64,000 bases of DNA from contig RPFO01000448.1 in the NCBI GenBank assembly GCA_009746045.1, forward strand, positions 1,077,065-1,141,064, read 5' to 3'. The stretch's first letter is position 1, and every line of letters starts with the position of its first letter. Origin of the DNA: Mesostigma viride. Lineage: Eukaryota; Streptophyta; Mesostigmatophyceae; Mesostigmatales; Mesostigmataceae. The position numbers and the translations under genes were made by a program. Below the pieces are notes generated by a model. The model was not told where the DNA came from, made no database searches, and saw only the letters and a list, made by a program, of their open reading frames with translations. Shown here piece by piece: positions 41,921-52,160 of this stretch.

Positions 41921-43237
41921 CCGGGTTGGTCTGTACGCCGTACGGATGCGAAAAAATGCGGGATAAAGCATATTTTAGGCCTCCGCGTATTATACGCGTA
42001 CTTTACTTCAGACTCCGCGGTTTGGACTTAGAATTTTTCGGGGGTACCAGCGGGCAGCGGGCACTGGCGCGGTGCCCACCAGGTTCTGGGCGCGGCGCGC
42101 TCACTGCACATTTGAGATTTTTACTACTAGAAGTAGATGCGTACGCCGTACAGTTCTTTTCATAAAGCGCAAGCCTTGCAAAATGTTTGGCCATAATTGG
42201 CTAATAAAAAATATACCCATTTCCCCGAAAAAAATGTTTGGCCGGTAGGAGACAGCTAGGACCAGGTACATAACGCATAATAACAGTGTGCCAGCAAATG
42301 CCAGCTGTGCTACTGACGGTGTAATGCAATATAGCGACGCGACGAGGCCAGTGCGACTGAGCGACAGTGTGCAGCCATTTTCGATTTGCAGCCATGAAGA
42401 AGAAAGGGCCTGAATGGGATTTCGTTCTCGAGAAGAAAGAAGCAGTCACAGATGCTGTTAGTAACAAAACGCAGTTTGTGTCGAATAAGTTCTGCTCATT
42501 TTGCAACAAGAAGTTCTCATACGGGGCGGGGGCAATCAGCGTATTCCGAGTCCGTGCACACTTTGCCGGAATCGCAGGGGAAGGGATGCTACCCTGCGAC
42601 AAAATTCCACCGAATATCCGGAGCAGGTTTCTCAGGATTGCTAACAACAAGTTGCAGAAGTCAGATGCCAAGAAGCAGCACAATTTGAACAGGGCAATGG
42701 CGGAGATGGGAGGGGCTGCGCCGGCTGACTTGTCGTCGGTTCCCAGCAAAGGCCAGCTGAGCATCACCAAATGGCTGGTTCCCGTCGACGAGAAAGGTGT
42801 CCAGCTGCTGGCTGCCGAATTTTTTATCGAGAACGGCATTGCCTTCAATGTGGTTGTGGGATCCTTGAAAGCATGGTCCGTAGTTGTGTCTTATGTCCTC
42901 TCATGCATTATTATATAGTGGATGGCTTTCCTTACAATTAATTAATTAATTGATTCCTTACAATTCCCGTTGCAGCATGCTCCCCCCTGCATTTAACAAA
43001 TCATAATCAGATAGGATTGCAGGGCATAAATGGAAGATGTTAATAAATAAGCATATACACCAAATTTCAGTTGCAATAACTGCATGACCATCATCAAGGA
43101 GCGTGCTAATTGGGTGACTGACAATTGGACCACAAAAACTGTCGCGTATTTTACCGCCGCGTATTTTACACCCCCCACGTATAATACGCGTATTTAAGTC
43201 CACGTATTATACCCCGCACACGTATTTGCCAACCCGG
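41921..43237 (+). mobile_element. Deleted hAT-type transposon with 8-bp target duplication
   Basis: TTCACAGG is duplicated at 41913-41920 and 43238-43245, the 8-bp duplication expected of hAT elements. Ends CCGGGTTGG (41921-41929) and CCAACCCGG (43229-43237) form a perfect 9-bp inverted repeat. Subterminal 'cgtattatacgcg'-type motifs occur near both ends (41981, 43178-43215). It encodes only the first part of a transposase, so it is Ds-like and non-autonomous. Confidence 0.88.
42394..42918 (+). CDS. hAT transposase N-terminal fragment with BED zinc finger
   Basis: Start chosen at MKKKGPEWDFV. BED-type finger: CSFCNKKFSYGAG, then FRVRAHFAGIAGEGMLPCDKIPP. After a linker comes LAAEFFIENGIAFNVV, the helix that opens the hAT catalytic fold (usually ARWFYxxGIPFNVV). 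The DDE/RNase-H part is absent: the frame ends at 42918 in an AT-rich stretch, so the product could only bind DNA. Confidence 0.85.
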   Translation: MKKKGPEWDFVLEKKEAVTDAVSNKTQFVSNKFCSFCNKKFSYGAGAISVFRVRAHFAGIAGEGMLPCDKIPPNIRSRFLRIANNKLQKSDAKKQHNLNRAMAEMGGAAPADLSSVPSKGQLSITKWLVPVDEKGVQLLAAEFFIENGIAFNVVVGSLKAWSVVVSYVLSCIII

Positions 43238-43539
43238 TTCACAGGTGGGTGCCTGTTTTGTTGCCGATTTTCTCTCGACCCCATCAACCTGCAGCAAAAA
43301 AATTTCCCGATGAAAGTGGCCCCGACCTCTGGTTTTTTACCCTAATCGACGCATTTTTTAGTTTTAATTAAAGGCCTTGACCGAAGCACTTTTTTCATTA
43401 CCGCTTCAGTTTGCTTTAAATTAGCTGCCGCGATTTTTTATCCCATTTCAAGGCTGGGCCAGGCGTCGCAGACCCCTAATTCGTTTTCAATTGCTTATGT
43501 GCCCATAATCGTGTCTTTTGCAGGCGTTCTTGCCGTCAA

Positions 43540-44652
43540 AGACGCCATGGCGTCAGGGGCTAAAACGGACCTCCGCACATGCGTTAACTGCGGCGAGCAT
43601 GTCAAAGCCGCCAGCAATTTTTGCTGCCGCGTCTGTGACACGGACATGCGATGCAAGACCGTTGTCGACGTGACGGAGTGGTATATATGTGCACATTCAG
43701 GGGCGAATGTATTCGCTGTTGAAACCTCGGCCGGTTGCAGACAAGTATTTCACCATTTCCCCTTTCCCTGAGACTCTCTTTTCCGTCATGTTTTCATCTT
43801 ACGGAAAGCGCGTCAGCATCAGTGAGCGACAGTATGATGGCGAGCCGTTTGCTCGCATCAGGGCTGTGCGGCTTATATTCTAGAGACAAGCGATATCAAG
43901 CAGATTTTGCACCCGGATGTGAGGGAGGGGCCGTGCTGGGGTGGGAATAAGCTGCTGTCGGCTGGCAGCCTTGCTCAGGCAGTCATGCCGCCAATGAAGC
44001 TGATTTGGACGCAGACAGGGCAAGGGGTTACGAAGCTTTTGCTTCGTTTTAGTTGGTGCGTCCTCAACAACGTGGGCATTGTGCTCATGGCAAGGGATCA
44101 TGACATGGCTGACCTTGTGGCCAACAAGGTGGGTGGCAGGGAAAACCCCATTGCCATGGGTGCATTCCTTCGGCGCCTGACTGCTGCACGTGCTCTGGAG
44201 GTCAACAAACCCACTGCATACGTGCCCACCATCCCACCTGCGCTCGTGCAATCTGCCCTTAAGCATTTCAAGGACATCCCTGTGCATGAGAACTATTGGT
44301 TTGTTGAGAGGCAGCCATTCCGTGAGAGCGGTGAGAGCAGCAACCGCCAGGCTAGGCCAGCCACCCGTGCTGCCACACAGGCGGCAAACACTCATGCACA
44401 ACAAGCTGCCCCCCGTGCTGCCACACAGGCGGCAAACACTAATGCGCACAACAAGATGCCCCCCCTGCCAACACTCAAGCTGTATACGCCACCCATGATG
44501 ACACCCTGACTGATGAGCAGAGGGCGTCATTGACACCCTCATTCAGGCAGTTCAGGCTGAGCTTGCTTGCCAAGGGCAAGGGCAAATGGGCCAATGACTA
44601 CGCGTGGTGTCGCCAGCGCCAGCGAAACAACCCAAGCCTCCCTTCTCGATAG
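43540..44652 (+). pseudogene. Broken gene of unknown function with a Cys-rich N-terminus
   Basis: Pieces in three frames read as one protein: MASGAKTDLRTCVNCGEHVK...FCCRVCDTDMRC (43547-~43680, a zinc-ribbon-like pair of CxxC), PVADKYFTISPFPETLFSVM...YDGEPFARIRAV (43715-43875), then ILHPDVREGPCWGGNKLLSAG... to DLVANKVGGRENPIAMGAFL and a repeated Ala/Thr/Gln tail (43895-44500), ending near 44652 in DDTLTDEQRASLTPSFRQF. I do not recognise the family. It is probably another transposon protein, because the hAT element had inserted into its upstream region. Confidence 0.45.
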
Positions 44653-45545
44653 GTATGTGTGATTTGCTTTCTCACTGCTACTACTGTGCAATGCCTGTGT
44701 CCTTGTGCCTATGATGCATGCCCGCGTATGTGTGCAGAATGCGGCCCATGGCCAACCTCCACAGTGTCAGGGGTGCGGGGGGGTTGTTTGTGAAAAAGAC
44801 AACACCGCTACTCACATGCTCAGCATGCACCCCCCACTCCTAATGCCACTCACAAGGAGGCAGAGCCACGCGCCGTCACTAAGCTGCAAGCTAGAATTGC
44901 TGTACCCTCACCAAAGAGAGGGATGAGGCAAGAGCTCAAGCTGACATACTAGCTGAGGAAGTGCAAAGGTTGCAGCAACTTGTGGTGCATGCAGTCAAGG
45001 ACTCGGGCATGGTGCAGAATGGCACCACGTACAAGGGCATCCTTAATGCTGGCAAGGGCAATGGCAAGAGTATGGATCGAGGCCACTGTGCCCAAGAGGG
45101 CTAAGAAGAGGGGTGTTGGCTTTGCAGGAACTGCTGACCAGACACCTGGTAGGCAGGCCAGGCGATTTGTGGAGGATGTGCAAAGGTTCTTGGATGCAAG
45201 GTATGATGGCGGCCAAGTGCAGGTGGATGCCTTGCATGGTACCAGCGTATCTCGAGGCGAACCCTGAGGTAGCCAAAGCTGTGATTGAGCAGTTGGGCTA
45301 TGCATGCTGCCACGCTAGCTGAGGAGATGAAGGCCCGCATGGAAGCTGCGTGGGAGCCCGAGTTGCTGCTGTGCCTCATCAAGAGGTTCAGACTGAGTAG
45401 GAGAAATGTGCACCTGCTTAGGATGGCCCTCAGCCACACCTGGGATCGATGAGGATAGGGGGGAGTGGGTGCCACGGGAACTTGTTGAAGGTGTTGAAAG
45501 AACTGACAGGGTTTGCCTTTTCAATGCTGTGATTGGAACCCTTTG
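44653..45545. other. Degenerate coding-like stretch
   Basis: Overlapping frames of 60-124 codons on both strands, including RRFVEDVQRFLDARYDGGQ (plus, ~45160-45220), suggest decayed coding sequence continuing the unit before it. 44653-44737 has GT...AG ends but follows a TAG, so an intron is doubtful. No function can be assigned. Confidence 0.35.
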
Positions 45546-45549
45546 TGCC

Positions 45550-46195
45550 TGACCTTGCAGGTGCAGGCTATGGGGGAGTAAAGAGACTCAGAGGCAGAGA
45601 CCTGATTGAGGCAGAATGAAGAGTATATACCCTCAATAGGAGGGCTACTCCTTTTATTGTTTCTTAGAATAGAAAAGATGCCATTTAGATGCTGCAGCAT
45701 AATATTCTAGGAATATGCTGAGAAAGATGTTGTGGCAGATGCTTAAGAATATGCTCTAGCATATGCTGGGAATATTCTGTCCAGCTCACAGGTTTCTAGA
45801 AAGTTCTGAGCATGAAACAGCAAGCTGCCATCTGTCACGATAATGTTGAAACACCTATCTCTTCTAATGAAAAGACACTTGTCAAACAAAGAGCACCCAC
45901 ATCTGTTCAGTGAGTGACACCGGTTGGCATGACCACTGGTGTCAGACTGTTGTCAGAACACTGTCATCTCAGATCCTACATGTCAGATCCTATATACTTG
46001 TCAGATCAGTTGCCACTTGTGCTGCCAAGAAACTAGTAGGAAAGCTGTGACAGGCCATAACTCACTAAATACCTGTCCAAATTAAACCGGGACAAGTTCT
46101 GTAGAAACGTTAAAACAAACTCTATCTCAGTGGCCAGTCAGCAGCACTGTCTAGTCAGGGCAGGTGGGTACAATACAAGGACCATGTCCTTGACA
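45550..46195 (-). repeat. 3' LTR of the minus-strand copia element (left end approximate)
   Basis: On the minus strand it begins TGTCAAGGACATGG directly after a purine run (complement of 46196-46204). An AATAAA signal (complement at 45653-45660) lies near its end. No 5' LTR is in the window, so the outer end is estimated. Confidence 0.55.
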
Positions 46196-46250
46196 CCCCC
46201 CTTACAACACATGACCTTGCTCTAGTGCTATCCTGCATCAAGCATAACGC

Positions 46251-49200
46251 TTAGAGCAAAAAAAGGCTCTCAGCCCCTGTGGGCGTATACAACTGCATAT
46301 CTAAGTAGACACCATGCAGCAGCTTGTCCCGCAGGGTGGTGAACCGTGCCCTTCCCAGGGCCTTGGTGAAGATGTCTGCCATGCAGGTTGCCCTTGCCAG
46401 GGCAGTGACGCATGCAGATGGAGCCCGCGGCCCCCTCCACCTGCTCACGGATGAAGTGGTAGCGCACGTCGATGTGCTTGGTGTGCTTGGGGTGCACACA
46501 GGGTCCTTGGCCAGGGCCACCGCGCCAGTGTTGTCGCACAGCACGGTCGTGGGCCCCCCCACAGGTGTACCCACCAGGTCTCCCAGCAGGCGCGCCTAGC
46601 TGAGTGGCAGCACCAGCTGGGTGACGCTGCTCGCAGCAATGTACTCTGCCTCGCAGGAAGACAGAGCAACAATGGGTTGCTTGCGGCTGCACCACTCCAC
46701 GGGCGCGCCCCGGAACAGGACCAGGGTGCCCGTCACAGAGCGTCTGGACTCTGGGCAGTTAGCCCAGTCAGCGTCAGTCCAGGCCTCCAGCCCCCCGTCC
46801 TGACCATGCATACCGCAGACCCTTGTCCCTCGTGGTGTAGAGGTACCGGATCAGGCGGTCGGCAGCCGGCCTCCATGTGGGCGGCCGTGGGTGCCTGCAT
46901 GTGCTGGGCCAGTTGGTTGACAGCAAAAGCAATGTCTGGACGTGTCCACAGCGCGACATGCAGCACGCCACCGGATTTGGACTGATACAGCTCAGGGTGT
47001 CCTGGGCATTTAGCTGCATTCCCCCCTCGCGTTGGGGACTAACACGGGACACACTGACCGGGGTGCGTACAGGGAAGGAGGGACAAAGCCCAAAGCGGGC
47101 AGCCATGGCCTCAATATACACAGTTTGGTGCAGGGAAAGAGACCTGGAAATAGGGTCGACATGGAGAGAAACACCGAGGAAAAAAGAAGGGTCATCTGAC
47201 TCGGTGATCTGAAACTTGCTGGCCAAACGATGAGACCACGAGGCCAGCCAGGAAGAGGAAGGACTGCCTGCAATAATGTCGTCGACATGGACAAACACAA
47301 ACGTACGAGACGTGGGATACACGTACAGGCAGGAATCCGTTGGGCTTTGTACAGCACCATCGGAGAGAAGATAGGCACTAAATGTTTTGTGCCAGTTACG
47401 TGCTGCTTGATGCCATAGAGGCTGCGTTGCAGCTTCCACACCAGCACATCACCAGCGGCATCACGCAGCCTGCTCAAAGCCCAACGGAGGACGCACATAG
47501 ACGTCCTCAGAAAGTGGGGCGTACAAAAACGCAGTGCGAACATCAAGTTGCTTCAGCACATACCCAGACGAGACACCAAAAGCTAGTGCCAAACGAATTG
47601 TGGAGGGACGAACAGTAGGGCTAAAGACCTCAGTGAAATCTATGCCTTCCCGCTGAGCAAAGCCCTTCACAACAAAGCGGGCCTTGAAACCGGGCCATCG
47701 CTTTTGACAGCAAACACCCACCGCGAGATGGAAGGACCTTGGCAGTGCGCGGAAGAGACTTGGAAGAAACGAGTGAATATACTGCATGCTCGCGAATGCT
47801 AGAAAGCTCACTATCCATCGCAGCACGCCACTCAGGGCTAGCATGGGCCTCAGCAAAAGAGGAGGGGATGGACGTGGAACCTGAGCTAGTATGGAGTGAG
47901 AAAGTATCAAACAGGTCACGCACACACATGTAGTCAGGGTAAAAGCGAGCGCCCATTTAGGGGAAACACGATCAAGAGGGGTTGTGGGTAACACCTGAGC
48001 GAGGGGATTGTGTGCAACGCCATCGGACACCAGTGCAGCAGTGGCCATAGCGGCAGCCGGTTGGTTGCCGCGGAGGGCCTGCACTAATTTGTGCAGCTGG
48101 GACGAAGAAGGAGATTCAGTAGCAGGTGTGTCGGCCGTCGACACGTGTCCAGGTGGTGTAGAGGTAGAAGCCGACGACGCCTCCAGCGCAGGACTTGGTG
48201 CGAAAACAGGTGCAGACTCAGACTCAGCGGGTTTGGGCTCAGGACTTGGCGCTGGCGCCTCCTCCAGTGGCGAGCCCCCCTCACCACTGGCATCCCCCGA
48301 CAAAGCCTCCAGTGGCGAGCCCCCCTCACCACTGGCATCCCCCAAAGCAGTGTCCCCACTGCTGGCAGCGCCCACAGCAGCGTCCTCACTGCTGGCAGCG
48401 GCGCGCCGCGCCATGGCTCTAGTCACAGGACCAGAGGGCGGTAGGGCCAGAGTAGTATCAGGCCCAGGGACAGAATTCTCAGTGACCGGTGGCAGCAGAA
48501 GCTCGGAAGCCTCCTCCCCCTCCACCAGTGCCGGCAGCAGCTGAGGTGATGGCAGGGCGTCATTGCGCCAGGCCTCATTGAAGGCCACGTGGCGACGTCG
48601 CACCAAAGTGCGAGTGGCGGAGTCCAGAATCAGGTAGGCCGGCGAGTCGGGAGCATAACCGACAAAAATGCCAGGCATGGCCTTGGCCTCCAGCTTGCCA
48701 CGATGCCCTTCCACACGATGCCAGGCTGAGCAGCCGAAGATGCGCATGTGCGACAGATCAGCGTGATGACCTGTCAGCAAAAAGTGTGGCGTGGCATCAC
48801 CAGGATTCGAGGAGCACGGCAGGCGGTTCAGGATATAAATAGCACACTGGAGTGCCAATGCCCAGTATGCCTTCCCCATGCAGGCCGGCGTGTGTCAACA
48901 TCGCCAGAGTCATGCCCATTGCCAGGCCCCAGAGCCGCTCCGCTACGCCGTTCTGCTCAGGGTAGTAAGGCGCGGAGAACTCCTGGTGGACGCGGTGTTC
49001 AGCACACACCGCCCGCCAGGCTTGACCGGTGAAGACCGCGTCGTTGTCGGTGCGCAGCACGACAGAGCCGGCGTAGAAGGGGCGAATCTCGCGGACGAGC
49101 AGCTCTGCAAACCGCCCCACCGCCTCGTCCTTGGTCTTGAGCGCAAACCCCTTGCATCGCCACCGAGTGGCATCGTCAGTGATGCCCAAGAAGTAGCGGG

Positions 49201-49489
49201 CTCCCCCCAGCGACTCGACGCTCATCGGGCCCAGCAGGTCGCCATGAAGCTTCGCGCGCGGCACAGTGGATCGCCGCTGCCCTGGCGGAAATGGCTGGCG
49301 CTTGATGAAGCCAGCCGGGCAGGATGGGCAGCCAGGCGCAGTTGGACTCCTCGTCGTCAGGTCGGATGCAGGTATATGGTGACCAGCTTCTTGTTGCGGT
49401 CGGCACCAGCATGACCCAAACGCCAGTGCAGCAGCAGGCTGACTGGCCGCTCCACCGTCACAGCAGCCATCGCTGGCGCTGCCTTCCAC
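46251..49489 (-). pseudogene. Ty1/copia pol remnant: integrase, RT, RNase H
   Basis: Minus strand, conventional copia order. Integrase (48797-49489): CPSCPAGFIKRQ, LHGDLLGPM (Asp), LRTDNDAVFTG (Asp), YYPEQNGVAERLWG (Glu). After a one-base shift in the G run at ~48880, 47461-48879 carries KAYWALALQCAIYILNRLP, FGCSAWHRVEGHRGKLEAKA, FVGYAPDSPAYLI, a low-complexity linker, and RT start FKARFVVKGFAQREGIDFTE and QLDVRTAFLYAPL. RT continues with LYGIKQ, FVFVHVDDIIAGS (VDD box) and FFLGVSL (46774-47439). RNase H: WTDADWANCPESRRSVTG, VALSSCEAEYIAAS, DNTGAVALAKDPV, ADIFTKALGR. At least four shifts; gag and protease are missing at the 49500 break. Confidence 0.9.
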
Positions 49490-49534
49490 GTATACAACAC
49501 CGCGAGCCCCGCCAAATTTTTACATAAATTATTG
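49490..49534. other. Junction between the minus-strand copia remnant and copy 1 of the plus-strand element
   Basis: Holds 'gcgagccccgccaaa', a relative of the 20-mer found at 26031 and 41719, then AT-rich sequence ending TATTG, the putative left target duplication of copy 1. Confidence 0.5.
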
Positions 49535-50151
49535 AGTTAACGTAAAGGATTTACGTTAGATGGATAGAGATTGTTACGCTCTTTCCAACGGCACCTTGAA
49601 CGCCTCATTTGGTTAAGGGACGTAAAAGTTATGACGTTTCCTAGGCTGTGCCGACAGTACCCGGCGCGCCACTGTGGGCGCGTACGGACACAGGATGTAC
49701 AAGTGTCACTTTGATAGTCCGCAGGACGTTGACAGGACTTGTACAGGACTTGATGGTCAATTGATAGGTAGGCGTGCTGTAGCGCGCCAGGACCTATGAG
49801 ACAATTGATGCTGAGTAGTGTACGGATAGGTCCACAGGACTAGCCGTATGGACAATTGATAGATCTGCGCGCCAAAGGCGTGCCAGAGTCTGTGTAATCA
49901 ATTGATTGACAGTTCGGCTGTGACAGTGCAGCTGATTACTTGGACGCGTCCCTAACAACCTATATGTGTGACTTGGTCGCACCGGGACGCTAGTTCTTGC
50001 GTGCACGTTCTCTGGGCACTGCGACCCTGTCGCCTGTGCTGCGTGCAGTCTTGGAAGTGACGTGACTTACGTCTGTGTTTCCTTGTTATTAATAAAGGCA
50101 ACTTCCTGCAAGAACCATGGCGGAATTCGTGGCATTCTCACTCTTACAACT
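49535..50151 (+). repeat. 5' LTR of copy 1 (617 bp)
   Basis: Starts AGTTAACGTAAAGG, ends TTACAACT. Same length as the other two LTRs but differs from them at roughly 16-18 positions. Carries AATAAA at 50091. The last part contains an ATG (50117) that is also present in the other LTRs. Confidence 0.95.
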
Positions 50152-50175
50152 CGTATTACACGCCTCGTTAAAAAG

Positions 50176-50892
50176 ATGCCAAATTCTGAAGAATTCCGGA
50201 TTCCCGCCGATGAGGAAATAGCCGCTCCGCCGGCTGGTCCTCCATCAAGACCGACTGCGCCGTCGTGGCAGCAATTGCTCGACGAAGTCACGATCTCGCT
50301 CGACGAACTTCATCGTCGGCAGCGCGCAGTTCTTCCATTGCTCGGGGATTTCCCCGAGGACCCACAGTTGCCGCAGCTGGTGCCGGCTATCCGTGCGCCA
50401 TTGGACACGATTCGTACCATTTTATCGCAATTTACGGTCCAGGTGCGGGGAGGTTTGCGGTCGGTGAACGAGGTCACCACTGCCATCGAGGAGCTGGATA
50501 ACGCCATCTCTTCGCTCACCGGTTACCAGAGAAACTTACAAAACTGGGCATCGCTACGCACGGGGGGCGCGCCGGCGGTGTCGACAAATTTATTTCAAGA
50601 TCTCGCGTTGCTGTCGCTACTCACACGCGGCGTACGCAGTCGCGAATGCCAGGTTCTTATTAACCTGGTGGCTTTTCTCGCGTCTCTGCGAGAGTGGATT
50701 CCCGCAGGGTGGGAATTGTTATCCATTTTTACTCATCCTCTGCGCCTCGTCGCGCGTCGGGCGCGCGCAACTTTCGCGACGGGAAGCACACCGGTTTTAA
50801 TACATACCGGTGCAGGTCCGGCACACACGCCGGATATGGAGGATCCTGAGTTTACCTACGAGTACTGTGATTTCCGGGGCCTCGACTACTGA
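50176..50892 (+). CDS. ORF1 of the copia-like element, unknown function (intact copy)
   Basis: 239 codons starting 24 bp after the LTR. Acidic start (MPNSEEFRIPADEE), a helical middle with leucine/Glu-Leu patterns (WQQLLDEVTISLDELHRRQ; VNEVTTAIEELDNAISSLTG), then a hydrophobic, aromatic region (LVAFLASLREWIPAGWELL, IFTHPLRLVARR) and an acidic tail ending YCDFRGLDY. No zinc knuckle and no known family. It precedes gag, where copia elements usually have nothing. Possibly an accessory or capsid-type protein. Copy 2 has the same gene with a frameshift. Confidence 0.7.
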   Translation: MPNSEEFRIPADEEIAAPPAGPPSRPTAPSWQQLLDEVTISLDELHRRQRAVLPLLGDFPEDPQLPQLVPAIRAPLDTIRTILSQFTVQVRGGLRSVNEVTTAIEELDNAISSLTGYQRNLQNWASLRTGGAPAVSTNLFQDLALLSLLTRGVRSRECQVLINLVAFLASLREWIPAGWELLSIFTHPLRLVARRARATFATGSTPVLIHTGAGPAHTPDMEDPEFTYEYCDFRGLDY

Positions 50893-51055
50893 GTCAGCCA
50901 AATTTTTATCCAGTGCTCGTCGACATTTTGTCGAATTTTCGGAGGCAATTCGCGGGGGCGGCGGCGACACCGGCGCAGGCGGCAGTTGCGACAATTTTTG
51001 TACATACTTTGTTCTGCTGCTGTGCTGAGGTGTTTTGAATAGCTTGTAGTGCAGA

Positions 51056-52160
51056 ATGGCAGACGGACGCCGTAGCAAAGGTGCTCCAGCCAGTGGGAAT
51101 AATGGTGGTGCTGGTAGTGGGACCGCTCACGTAGATGACGTGGGGGTTACCGGAGAGATTACCAACATTCATCACAATAATAATAATGCACAAGCTGTTC
51201 ATGGTTTTGATCTCACCACACAGGGTCTTTTAATTGTCAATCAGCTGCAGCCTGTAACCTCAGACTCCAAGCCTAAGCAGGCTGAAGAGTTTGTGGAAGG
51301 ATTGGAAGGGCTCCCTAGCTTGTACGGTGGTACAAATTACTATCAGATCTGGATCGGAAGTAGCACTTTTGGCAAGTGTACTGACCAGATTAAGGACCTG
51401 ACCAGGGAGTGCAAGAAGGCCAACAAGGCCTGGTCCAGCTACGTGGCAGAGTTAAAGGAGCTGCTAGAGGATCAGAGGAAGAAAGTGGGGATCCATTGGC
51501 AGGATAAATACCAGGGGTGGGAGGTCAAGGGAGACCTGATCCAGAACTTCCTTAACTATTGTAAAATGGTTGAGGAGGGCAGGGCTCATGGCTGATAACA
51601 TAGCCCTGACAAACTGGCTCAAGGTTTCTGGGCTGGACAAGGCTACACGTGGCTCTTTAAAGGTCATGTGTGCCCCACACTCAACCCTCAAGGCCTACAA
51701 GGTCATAATCAAACAAGCACTCGAGGCAGAGGAGCTGTTTGAGGGTGGAGTGCCAGCAGTGAAGGCTACCTAGGCAGGTGGGCGTACCCAGGGTGGCTCC
51801 AAATCGTCTGAGGCTGACAGAAGCCAAGGAGGGCGTAGGGGCAACCACAACAAGCGAAAGGCCAATCATTCACCCGACCCTGACGGGAGGTCACACTCCA
51901 AGTCGGTGTTCAGGCGGGTGGGTGGTCAGCCCAAGCAGGGCAACGCGTCTGACAACGGGGGCAGTGGCCAGGGCAAGTCAAAGATACAATGCTACCTGTG
52001 CAAGGGGTGGGGGCACATCAAGAAGGAGTGTCCAAGCTTCAAGAAGACCCAGGGCCAGGGCAGCAACAAGAACAACAACAACAACAAGAAGAACAACAAC
52101 AAGTCCCAGGCAGGCCAGCCTTCAAAGGGCAGTCAGCAAGAAGACAACAAGGAGCAGTGA
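51056..52160 (+). pseudogene. gag of copy 1, broken
   Basis: Same protein as 56902-58017 but interrupted: relative to copy 2, a 10-bp deletion at ~51588 ends the first frame at 51595, and a TAG at 51771 replaces a CAG. The zinc-knuckle part (YLCKGWGHIKKECPSF, ~51990) and the Asn/Lys tail up to TGA 52158-52160 survive. Confidence 0.92.

Noticed and set aside
44653-44737. GT...AG intron
   Set aside because: Follows a TAG in the only coding frame and leads into degenerate sequence; no support for splicing.
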